Origin: Arenibacter amylolyticus
GTDB taxonomy: Bacteria; Bacteroidota; Bacteroidia; Flavobacteriales; Flavobacteriaceae
Assembly: GCF_002150785.1 (NCBI RefSeq)
Contig: NZ_MTAZ01000015.1
Span: forward strand, 62,001 to 126,000
Direction of reading: 5' to 3'
DNA: 64,000 nt
The position numbers and the translations under genes were made by a program. The notes under the pieces are model-generated. The model was not told where the DNA came from. It saw nothing but the letters and a program-made list of their open reading frames with translations, and made no database searches. Positions 45,789 through 54,331 of the stretch are shown in pieces. Position 1 is the stretch's first letter. Each line of letters starts with the position of its first letter.

Positions 45789-47102
45789 ATGATAAAGCGA
45801 AGAATACTCATTCCTTTACTGAATTTCTCTAAAATAGAAAGCTTTAGTGGCATCCTTTTGTTTACTGCCACCATTATAGCCATGATATGGGCAAACTCCA
45901 GTTATGCCGATTCCTATCAAGCTTTATGGCATTATCATTTGGGTATAAGTTCGGAAACCTTCGAATTTACTTTGCCTTTGCACTATTGGGTGAATGATGC
46001 CCTAATGGTCTTCTTTTTCTTTTTAATTGGGTTGGAAATTAAACGGGAACTTTTGATCGGAGAACTGAACAGCTTGCGCAAAGCGGCCCTCCCCATGTTT
46101 GCGGCCCTTGGCGGAATGCTAATTCCCATGAGCTTGTTCCTTCTCTTGAACGACTCTCCGGAAACACAGGCGGGATGGGGAATTCCCATGGCCACTGATA
46201 TCGCTTTTTCACTTGCTATTTTAAAGGTTTTGGGCAACAGGGTTCCCTTAAGTTTAAAAATATTTTTAACGGCCTTTGCTATTGTAGACGATTTAGGCGC
46301 CGTAATCGTCATCGCCCTGTTCTACAGCTCAGGGATAGATTGGATGCTACTTTTTTATGCCTTTCTACTCTTAGGCTTACTTTTTTATCTCTCTTACCGC
46401 AATCTATACTCCAAAAACGTTATGATTGTCTTAGGGATAGTGATTTGGATCCTATTCTTTAAGTCGGGCATCCACCCCACCATTGCTGGGGTATTACTGG
46501 CTTTCACCGTACCGTTAAGACAAAAGATTGATATGGATTCCTTTATGGAACAGCTTTCGGATATCTCCAAGGGATTTGCCAAAACAGAACGAGACTACCT
46601 TCCTGTACTATCCAGTGAGCAAATTGTTAAAATGGACGAACTGGAGGCCTTAGGTAACAAATTTAAATCGCCCTTACAACGTTCGGAGCACAAGCTGCAT
46701 GGATGGGTAGCCTATTTTATTATGCCTGTCTTTGCATTGGCAAACGCTGGGGTAGCCGTAGGTACCGGTATGGAAATGGATACCGCCTTATTGTTCCATA
46801 TAGCCATTGCCTTGTTTGTAGGCAAATTGTTGGGAGTTACCTTATTCTCCTGGATAGGAGTAAAATTGAAGCTGGCCATTTTACCAGACAATATTTCCTT
46901 TAAACGAATTATGGGAGTTGCCATCTTGGCTGGAGTTGGATTTACCATGTCTATTTTTATCGCGAATCTGGCATTTGCAGACAACCCCGTTATAGTAGAC
47001 TCCGCAAAAGTAGGTATCATGGTTGGTTCCGGAGTTTCCGGTATTGTGGGTTATCTAGTGTTGCGATTTAGTGGGCAAAGAAAAAAGCTTGAAACAAGCT
47101 AA
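45789..47102 (+). CDS. nhaA: NhaA-type Na+/H+ antiporter
   Basis: 437-residue inner-membrane antiporter that exports Na+ (or Li+) for two H+. Twelve helices. The ion-binding paired Asp lie in FAIVDDLGAVIVIAL (about 167-168). WINDAL-like WVNDALMVFFFFLIGLEIKREL, GWGIPMATDIAFSLA and GVGFTMSIFIANLAF are NhaA signatures. An insert between TM8 and TM9 makes it slightly longer than the 388-residue E. coli protein. With the K+/H+ antiporter 16 kb to the left this fits a marine, sodium-rich habitat. It is followed by an intrinsic terminator. Confidence 0.95.
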   Translation: MIKRRILIPLLNFSKIESFSGILLFTATIIAMIWANSSYADSYQALWHYHLGISSETFEFTLPLHYWVNDALMVFFFFLIGLEIKRELLIGELNSLRKAALPMFAALGGMLIPMSLFLLLNDSPETQAGWGIPMATDIAFSLAILKVLGNRVPLSLKIFLTAFAIVDDLGAVIVIALFYSSGIDWMLLFYAFLLLGLLFYLSYRNLYSKNVMIVLGIVIWILFFKSGIHPTIAGVLLAFTVPLRQKIDMDSFMEQLSDISKGFAKTERDYLPVLSSEQIVKMDELEALGNKFKSPLQRSEHKLHGWVAYFIMPVFALANAGVAVGTGMEMDTALLFHIAIALFVGKLLGVTLFSWIGVKLKLAILPDNISFKRIMGVAILAGVGFTMSIFIANLAFADNPVIVDSAKVGIMVGSGVSGIVGYLVLRFSGQRKKLETS

Positions 47103-47245
47103 TACTTCCTATTTATAACCACAGGACATAATCAAGACTACCTATACCTAGGGGATTAAGCCAATAAAATGCCCTTAGAGTTCCATTCACCGAGACACAT
47201 TTTAGCTGGGGCTAATAGTAATGCAGAACAACATATGTGTAAAAG

Positions 47246-47289
47246 AAATGGCCCTGTGACAGGTGATGTTCATAGGGCCATTTTTTTTG
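47246..47289 (+). terminator. Intrinsic terminator after nhaA
   Basis: AAATGGCCCT (47246-47255) pairs with AGGGCCATTT (47274-47283), with further pairing inside the loop, followed by a T-run to 47288. Confidence 0.8.
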
Positions 47290-47330
47290 GTAACCAAAGC
47301 TTTAAGCTAGCTTGCCTATCCGCCTCAAAT

Positions 47331-48926
47331 TTAATCTTCTAAATTCCTATGCGTTTTATCCTTGTACAATTGGATATAGTGATTGTCCAAGGTTTCAGAG
47401 TCCTTATATTTCTCACGGACTTCTTTCAACTTTTGTTTCATTTCTGCTACCACCTCTGCATACTTAGGATCGTTATACACATTGTTCATTTCTTGAGGAT
47501 CATTGAGTCGGTCATAAAGTTCCCAAACATCCACATCGTGGTAGAAATGAATAATCTTGTATTCCTTGGTAGCAATACCGTAGTGTCTTTTCACCGCATG
47601 TTCTGCAGGGTATTCGTAATAGTGGTAGTAAACAGCATCCCTGTCCCACTTTTCCTTTTTTCCGGTCAATAATGGCACTAAACTCTCCCCTTGCATATCT
47701 TCGGGTGCATGTACGCCAGCCATTTCCAAAAATGTCTGGGCAAAATCTAGGTTCTGCACCATTTCATCCTCGGTAGTTCCAGGGGTAATTTTATTAGGCC
47801 ATTTTATTAACAAGGGTGTTTTAAAGGACTCGTCGTACATAAAACGCTTGTCGAACCAACCATGCTCTCCTAGGTAGAACCCTTGGTCCGAGGTATAAAT
47901 AATTACGGTATTATCGGATAGATCATTATCATCCAAATAGGTCATTAATCGGCCTACATTATCATCTACGGAGGCTATGGTTCCCAAATAATCCTGAAGG
48001 TAGCGCTGGTACTTCCATTCCATCAACTCCTTATTGTCCATTTCAGGATACCTTTTCTCAAAATCCTCGTTTATAGGTCCATACACGCTGTCCCAGCTAC
48101 TACGCTGCTCTGGTGTCATTCGGTATACCTCGTTCCTATTCAAGCCAGACTTAATATCCAGTCGGTCTAAAACATCCTCTGCTATCTTATTATCATAAGA
48201 AAGATGCATATGGTTTAAAATATTCATCTCGGCGGTTTGTGCTGCCACCCTCCCCTCATAATCGTCAAACAGCGTTTCTGGCAAGGGGAATGTTTTTTGG
48301 GTAAATTCCTTATAATGCTTTTCGTCTGGATACCAAGCCCTATGCGGTGCCTTGTGCAAGTACATTAGTAAGAATGGTTTTTCTGGAATCCTGCGGTTTT
48401 CCATCCAATCCAAAGCGAGATCTGTAGTAATATCGGTTACATACCCATTGATAATGGTATCGCCCTTTTGTGTAATAAACCTAGGATTGTAATAGCTACC
48501 TTGTCCAGGAAGTATTTTAAACTCATCAAAACCTTTGGGGTTATTGCCAAAGTGAAGCTTACCAAACATGGCTGTTTGATAGCCGGCCTTTTGTAGAATC
48601 TGTGGAAAGGTAACATTGGTAGTATCAAACTTACTGAGGTTATCTATCTTTCCATTGAGGTGACTGTGCTTTCCAGTAAGGATTACTGCTCTAGAGGGAG
48701 CACATATAGAATTAGTGACCGTAGCATTGGTGAAGAGCATCCCTTCATTGGCAATACGATCTATATTAGGGGTTTGGATCAGCTTATCACTATAGGCGCT
48801 AATGGCCTGATACGCATGATCATCGGACATTATAAAAATAATATTCGGTTGCTTTTCTTTCGCCTGTTCTTTTTGGGCACAGGAGGTTAAAACCAACAAA
48901 AAACCAAGGATGTATAAATATTTCAT
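47331..48926 (-). CDS. Family S1 sulfatase (GlcNAc-6-/mucin-desulfating-like), lipoprotein
   Basis: 531 residues with lipoprotein signal (LTSC, Cys16). Motifs: PNIIFIMSDDHAYQAISAY (metal Asp35/36), formylglycine signature ICAPSRAVILTGKHSHLNG (Cys75), FGKLHFG, LHKAPHRAWYPDE and IYTSDQGFYLGEHGWFDKR (metal Asp/Gln). The CAPSRAVILTGKxSHLNG form and the GEHGWFDKRFMYDESF block resemble N-acetylglucosamine-6-sulfatase or mucin-desulfating enzymes. Maturation requires a formylglycine-generating enzyme encoded elsewhere. It lies downstream of SusC-SusD on the same strand (277-bp gap), so it probably removes sulfate from the glycan that pair imports. Confidence 0.92.
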   Translation of the reverse strand: MKYLYILGFLLVLTSCAQKEQAKEKQPNIIFIMSDDHAYQAISAYSDKLIQTPNIDRIANEGMLFTNATVTNSICAPSRAVILTGKHSHLNGKIDNLSKFDTTNVTFPQILQKAGYQTAMFGKLHFGNNPKGFDEFKILPGQGSYYNPRFITQKGDTIINGYVTDITTDLALDWMENRRIPEKPFLLMYLHKAPHRAWYPDEKHYKEFTQKTFPLPETLFDDYEGRVAAQTAEMNILNHMHLSYDNKIAEDVLDRLDIKSGLNRNEVYRMTPEQRSSWDSVYGPINEDFEKRYPEMDNKELMEWKYQRYLQDYLGTIASVDDNVGRLMTYLDDNDLSDNTVIIYTSDQGFYLGEHGWFDKRFMYDESFKTPLLIKWPNKITPGTTEDEMVQNLDFAQTFLEMAGVHAPEDMQGESLVPLLTGKKEKWDRDAVYYHYYEYPAEHAVKRHYGIATKEYKIIHFYHDVDVWELYDRLNDPQEMNNVYNDPKYAEVVAEMKQKLKEVREKYKDSETLDNHYIQLYKDKTHRNLED

Positions 48927-49203
48927 AGCTAATTAAATTAAAGAAAAATCCTTCATTAAAAATAATCTTGAAAAAGCATGTTCCCAAAAGAATCTTAAAC
49001 CCAGCAGAGTTTTTAACGATGTAGGGAATAATAAGTTTCTATTTTATTAAAAAAGGATTAAAGTTGATCCTTTTTTATACTCGTAAATAAGAATCTAAAA
49101 TAAATCCCGCCCAACAAAATTCGTCGAGCGGGATTAACTAATTAACAACTAATAAAACTAGCTGGAATTAGCATCAAACTATGGGTATAGTCGATACTAA
49201 TCG

Positions 49204-50943
49204 CTATTCCCAGCCAGGATTTTGTGTAACAGCACCATCGGTCAGAACAATTTGCTCTGTTGGAATAGCTGATAAATAATCCCTGTTAGGGTTAAATCCA
49301 AATCCACTAGGAATGGCATTGATATAAGGATCAATATAACCTTCCTCATTTACGAGGATAGAACTTCCAATTAGATCGGCAAATTCATCTTCCATATCAC
49401 TACCGATAATTTTAAATCCTTGATGTCTTTGACCAATGATTAGGTGATCTGCTTTCCAACGCATAAGGTCGTCAAAACGCTTACCTTCCAAAGCCAACTC
49501 TACTCTACGCTCTCTTCTAATTTCATTAATAAGGTCACTTACCTCTGGGAATGCTTTATTAGGATCTGCAACTGGAGTTAGCGTTAGCGGTGGCATACCC
49601 ACACGGGCACGCAACAAGTTGATGGATTTATCCAAATCACCTTGTGTTAATGTTCCCAATTCCGCTTTAGCTTCAGCAAAGTTCAAAAGCACTTCCGCAT
49701 AACGGTAAATAATAGCTCCAATAGTACTTTCTGTTCTTTGTCCCTCATCGGTGCTTCCACCTTTATAGATTTGGTATCCGGTAGTGGAAACCACTTCATT
49801 GTTATCCCTAAAAGTAGGATATTCGAAGAAAATATCAGGATTTCCAGCTCTTTCTGTGATTAGATCTCCAGGCGTTGCGATGGTCTGTGCCAACCTAGGG
49901 TCTCTATTCTCAACAATAGTGCTTAGACTACTTTCCTGACTAGAGCTGTAGAGCGGACTAATTGCTATGGGCTGTCCGTCCACACTTAAGTAAGAATCCA
50001 CCAAAGATTTTGTTACTCCGGTACCCGCTCCGTTTTGTGGAATATAGTGACCAACTCTATGGTCTACACCTTCGGAAGTATCGTATTTTTTCCAGAACAT
50101 CACTTCAGAAACTCCAGAATAATCTACTTTATTGAAAAGACTCCAATAGGTGTTTTCCTCTCCGTTGTTATAAAGCGTGTAATTCCCTTCATTAATTAAG
50201 GTCTCTGCAGCATCTGCAGCCAATTGTAGGAACTTGGCACTTTCGTTGGTTGGAGCCGCAAATGCAGTTCCCTCATGGTATTTTTCCCAAGTACCTTCGT
50301 ACAATGCTACGTTAGATTTTAAGGCTAAGGCCATTCCTCTGTGCACTCTAAATGCTTCCGTAGATGATTTGGGCTTTAGGTTGGCAATTGCCTTATCCAG
50401 ATCTTCAACAATTTTTGTGGCCAATTCATTTCTAGGTATTCTAGGCGACATCAATTCCGGAGAATCGGTATTGAGCACCTTGTCTATGTAGGGAACCCCT
50501 CCAAATTTCTTCAACAAATCAAAATAGAACATGGCTCTGAAAAAATAAGCCTCCCCGTTATAAGCCTCAATTTGGTCTTGTGGTCCTTCTGCGGTTCCAC
50601 TGTTTTCCAAATAATAATTAACGCTCCTAATTCTACTGTAATTACTATTCCAAGTACCATCGGAAGTTGGTGCCGTATTATTACTTCCGACAAATCTGGT
50701 ATTAATATTAATATCGGCTAGGTTGTCACTATTATTATCAAATTCGAAGATTCCTCCGTTCCAGCCGCTATGCACTGGAAAGGTAGTATAGAACTGATTT
50801 AGGAACAACGCCAAGTCATTGGGTGTTTTCCAATATTGCTCCGGAGAAATCTCGTCTTCCGGAAGCTTATCCAACAAGTCATCGCTACAGGATACGGCAA
50901 AGACTGCTAGCAGCAAAAATGTAATGTGTCTTATGTTTTTCAT
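49204..50943 (-). CDS. SusD/RagB-family lipoprotein of the sulfatase locus
   Basis: 579 residues: signal peptide with Cys19 (FAVSCSDDLLDKLPED), N-terminal SusD segment with EQYWKTPNDLALFLNQFY, helical repeats (AYNGEAYFFRAMFYFDLLKKFGGVPY), the C-terminal YRYAEVLLNFAEAKAELG and RRVELALEGKRFDDLMRWK, ending AIPTEQIVLTDGAVTQNPGW. It would capture the glycan for the adjacent SusC. It starts 14 bp after the SusC stop; the 277-bp gap to the sulfatase is the only longer gap of the set. Confidence 0.95.
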   Translation of the reverse strand: MKNIRHITFLLLAVFAVSCSDDLLDKLPEDEISPEQYWKTPNDLALFLNQFYTTFPVHSGWNGGIFEFDNNSDNLADININTRFVGSNNTAPTSDGTWNSNYSRIRSVNYYLENSGTAEGPQDQIEAYNGEAYFFRAMFYFDLLKKFGGVPYIDKVLNTDSPELMSPRIPRNELATKIVEDLDKAIANLKPKSSTEAFRVHRGMALALKSNVALYEGTWEKYHEGTAFAAPTNESAKFLQLAADAAETLINEGNYTLYNNGEENTYWSLFNKVDYSGVSEVMFWKKYDTSEGVDHRVGHYIPQNGAGTGVTKSLVDSYLSVDGQPIAISPLYSSSQESSLSTIVENRDPRLAQTIATPGDLITERAGNPDIFFEYPTFRDNNEVVSTTGYQIYKGGSTDEGQRTESTIGAIIYRYAEVLLNFAEAKAELGTLTQGDLDKSINLLRARVGMPPLTLTPVADPNKAFPEVSDLINEIRRERRVELALEGKRFDDLMRWKADHLIIGQRHQGFKIIGSDMEDEFADLIGSSILVNEEGYIDPYINAIPSGFGFNPNRDYLSAIPTEQIVLTDGAVTQNPGWE

Positions 50944-50957
50944 ATGTTTTGTATAAT

Positions 50958-53900
50958 TTAAAATTGTACGTTCAGACCCACTGAGTATGATTTCTGTAAA
51001 GGATAGATTTTTCCATTCCCCCAGTATCCACCGGTAGCCTCTGGATCAAATATTCCAGAAATTTCAGAAAGGGTGATTAAATTCTCTCCGGTCATGAAAA
51101 TTCTTAGCTTTTTCAACCCAAGATTTTCAAGAATATTGGACTGGAAGTTATATCCAAGACTAATATTCTTTAAGCGGAAGTAAGCTGCATTCTGCAGATA
51201 CCTAGTCTGTGTTTGCTGGTTTCTCCAAGTAGACCTAAAGGTTGGTCTTGGGAAAAATCCATCAGGATTCTCTTCGGACCAATAGTTTAGATGCTCTTTC
51301 ATCCCTGCAGATTGCCATAGGTTATCCACGGCACCAAAGGTATACGGTCCACCCGTCCATAAATCCCTTTTAGCAACACCTTGCCATAGCATGGAAAAAT
51401 CGAACCCTTTATAATCCAAGCCAGCGTTAAAACCAAAACTATATCTAGGGGTAGAGTTTCCAATTACCTTGCGGTCTCCAGGATTATCGGTAGTAGAATC
51501 CCCATAATCTATTCTGCCATCCCCGTTTAGATCCTTGTAATGAACATCACCAGGATACCAAACACCTCCATAAATCGGGGTCTGATCTGGTCCGTTGTCA
51601 ATTTCTTCTTGACTTTGGTATAGGCCTACCGTCTCAAAACCCCATATTTCCCCTAGTTTTTGACCAGTTCTATAGGTATTCAATAAGTTGTTAGGGTTAG
51701 AGTACTCAGTTACAGTAGTTACCGCATCAGAAAGTACTAATCCTAAATTATAATTAACCTCACCAATCATATCCCTCCAAGAAACATTAAAATCGAAACC
51801 TTTAGTTTCCAAGTTAGCGTTATTGGATTGTGGCGCAGAGGTACCTAAAACAGCAGGAAGACGCTCGGCCGGACCAAACATATCTTCTGTAGTTCTTATA
51901 AAGTACTCAAAAGACAACTGTAAACGGTTCGTGAAAGCCGCAATATCTATTCCGTAGTTATCCGTAGTAACGGTTTCCCAAGTAATATCTGGACTAATAA
52001 TTCCAGGAGTTAGGGTATAGTTTGGTCTTCCATTGTTACCCAACCACCATAGGTTAGTTCTTACTGGCATACGGCCAATGTATAGGTAGTTCGATACGTT
52101 TTGATTTCCGATACTACCAGTGGAATATCTCAATTTAAACATTCCAATCTGATCTATTCCCCAGAAGTCCTCCTTCGCAATGTTATAACCTGCAGAAACG
52201 GAGGGGAAGAAATCCCACCTGTTTGCTGGTGCAAAACGGGAAGAAGCATCATAACGTCCATTAACTTCAAAAAGGTATTTTTCCTTGTAGTTATAGGCAA
52301 ACCTACCAAAGTATCCTTGGGTTGCAAAAGAACCTGCAGAGTCGTTCACATGGTCTTCACCTACAGCAGTAGAGATAGATGGCACCCCATCTGTAATTAA
52401 ATCGTTTTTAGCACTGTAAATGCTAGAATACTGTGTATCCTCTTGCTGATATCCAACTAATCCGGAGAAGTTATGCGCTTCATTAACAGATTTGTCATAA
52501 GATACTACCAAGTTTGGAGACAAGTAGGTGTTCTCGCTAGCGTATCTAGAAAAACTATTGTTATTTCTTACAAAACGCTCTCTACCATCGGGTTCAATAA
52601 CAGATACCTTGGCAAAGTGATTACTATTATTAAAATGCTTAGTTCTATACAGCAAGCTTGGCTTAATTTTCAAATCCTTAATAGGCTCAATAACCAAGTT
52701 GATAGATCCATCTAAACTTTGATCGATACCGGTGTATCGGCCACCATCCAATAGAAAAGGAATTTCGGAACCATCACTATAGTCACCATTGGGCATAACC
52801 ACACCATTAACTGGCCATCTTCTGGCAATGTTATGTAGGTACAACCCACGGTCATAACTCGGTCTATCGGTCTCTGCACGCGCTAACCTTAGATTAGCAG
52901 CAAAGCTCAACCAATCATTCACCTTACTGGATACTTTAGAGTTAAAAGTGTAACGTTGGTAAGAATCGTCCCCGTAATTCATAATTCCAGGTGCATCCAA
53001 GATAGATCCAGATACGTTATAGTTAACGTTTTTTTGTTTTCCAGAAAAACTAAGGTTGTGTTGCTGACGGTGAACAACACTCTTATACATTTCCTTAAAC
53101 CAGTTGGTATTGGCATTAGATCCCGTGTACTGTTGCCAACGAGTTCCATCTGAATTGGGAACGGTTACAGGAGTATTTACCGGATCTGCCAAATAGGCTT
53201 TGATACGGTCCATTACCTCGTCGGAAAAAACCACCCCGCTTCCACCATTGGTGGCAGCCAAATTAAAATAATTGGCAAACTCCAAGGAGTTCATCATATC
53301 CGGCGTATTTAGAGGGGAAGAAAAGATAAAGTTATTGGAGTAGGTAAACGTATTACCATCCAATGCCTCACCACTCTTGGTTTTTACAATAATCACCCCG
53401 AATGCAGCCCTAGAACCATAAATAGCGGAAGAGGCAGCATCTTTAAGAACGGATATATTATCTATATCATTAGGGTTGATATTGTTAAGGTCATTAGGGT
53501 TATCCAAAGGGATATCATCTACAATAACTAGAGGAGAACCGGTTCCTTGTAAGTTTCCAACTCCACGAATACTAATATTCATATTAGCACCTGGCTCACC
53601 TCCAGAGTTACCTACAGTTAGGGAAAGCCCTGGAGCAGCACCTTGCAGTCCCTGCATAACGTTGTTTACAGGTCTACTTTCTAGTTGCTCACCTGATACA
53701 GTACTTACAGATCCTGTTAAGTTCTCCTTTTTCTGCGTTCCATACCCAACTAGTACCACTTCTCCTAGCTCTTCTGCCTGTGGCTCTAAGGAAATATTTA
53801 TTTGAGTTCTTCCATTTACGGCTATATTTCCTGTTGCATAGCCCAAATAGCTCACCACAAGGGTTGCATTCCTATCCACTTTAATCTCAAAGTCACCATC

Positions 53901-54071
53901 AAAGTCGCTCACCACTCCTCTGGTAGTCCCTTTTTCTACTACACTGGCCCCTGGAACGGGATCCCCGGTTTCCGCGTCAGACACCGTACCTCTTACGGTA
54001 ATCGTTGGCTGCTGTGCAAATAGGTGCGCTTGCACCAATAATAAACAGCAATAAAATAAGATTTTCTTCAT
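50958..54071 (-). CDS. SusC/RagA-family TonB-dependent transporter of the sulfatase locus
   Basis: 1037 residues: signal peptide, carboxypeptidase-regulatory domain (VRGTVSDAETGDPVPGASVV, GVVSDFDGDFEI), TonB-box/plug region (GEVVLVGYGTQKKENLTGSV, ISIRGVGNLQGTGSPLVIVDDI, SVLKDAASSAIYGSRAAFGVI) and a large barrel ending YSVGLNVQF. Probably an outer-membrane importer of oligosaccharides from a sulfated polysaccharide, with the SusD lipoprotein as lid. It heads the minus-strand operon and diverges from the membrane propeller-HTH regulator. Confidence 0.95.
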   Translation of the reverse strand: MKKILFYCCLLLVQAHLFAQQPTITVRGTVSDAETGDPVPGASVVEKGTTRGVVSDFDGDFEIKVDRNATLVVSYLGYATGNIAVNGRTQINISLEPQAEELGEVVLVGYGTQKKENLTGSVSTVSGEQLESRPVNNVMQGLQGAAPGLSLTVGNSGGEPGANMNISIRGVGNLQGTGSPLVIVDDIPLDNPNDLNNINPNDIDNISVLKDAASSAIYGSRAAFGVIIVKTKSGEALDGNTFTYSNNFIFSSPLNTPDMMNSLEFANYFNLAATNGGSGVVFSDEVMDRIKAYLADPVNTPVTVPNSDGTRWQQYTGSNANTNWFKEMYKSVVHRQQHNLSFSGKQKNVNYNVSGSILDAPGIMNYGDDSYQRYTFNSKVSSKVNDWLSFAANLRLARAETDRPSYDRGLYLHNIARRWPVNGVVMPNGDYSDGSEIPFLLDGGRYTGIDQSLDGSINLVIEPIKDLKIKPSLLYRTKHFNNSNHFAKVSVIEPDGRERFVRNNNSFSRYASENTYLSPNLVVSYDKSVNEAHNFSGLVGYQQEDTQYSSIYSAKNDLITDGVPSISTAVGEDHVNDSAGSFATQGYFGRFAYNYKEKYLFEVNGRYDASSRFAPANRWDFFPSVSAGYNIAKEDFWGIDQIGMFKLRYSTGSIGNQNVSNYLYIGRMPVRTNLWWLGNNGRPNYTLTPGIISPDITWETVTTDNYGIDIAAFTNRLQLSFEYFIRTTEDMFGPAERLPAVLGTSAPQSNNANLETKGFDFNVSWRDMIGEVNYNLGLVLSDAVTTVTEYSNPNNLLNTYRTGQKLGEIWGFETVGLYQSQEEIDNGPDQTPIYGGVWYPGDVHYKDLNGDGRIDYGDSTTDNPGDRKVIGNSTPRYSFGFNAGLDYKGFDFSMLWQGVAKRDLWTGGPYTFGAVDNLWQSAGMKEHLNYWSEENPDGFFPRPTFRSTWRNQQTQTRYLQNAAYFRLKNISLGYNFQSNILENLGLKKLRIFMTGENLITLSEISGIFDPEATGGYWGNGKIYPLQKSYSVGLNVQF

Positions 54072-54200
54072 TTGAATTGTTTAGGTTAATTAATTAGTTA
54101 ATCAAATAAAACTTCTTAAGCAGGAGCTAAAAAGTCATATTTCTGATTGCCAAATTAGCCAACGTTAAATGTATCTTAAAGTTTTAAGGGTATAAATTTA

Positions 54201-54228
54201 GGTTACATGGGGTTACAAACAGGTTACA
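54201..54228. promoter_or_regulatory. Three phased GGTTACA direct repeats
   Basis: GGTTACA occurs at 54201-54207, 54211-54217 and 54222-54228, start-to-start 10 and 11 bp, so on one face of the helix. The array lies near the middle of the 260-bp region between divergent susC and the propeller-HTH gene. It is a candidate binding site for that regulator. Confidence 0.6.
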
Positions 54229-54331
54229 TGCACTCTTTATTTATTTGGTGAAAATCTTTGAAACCATCATGTTAATTAGGATGATTGAGGATATTTCCCT
54301 TTATTTGTTCCTCATAATATTAAGTTAACAT

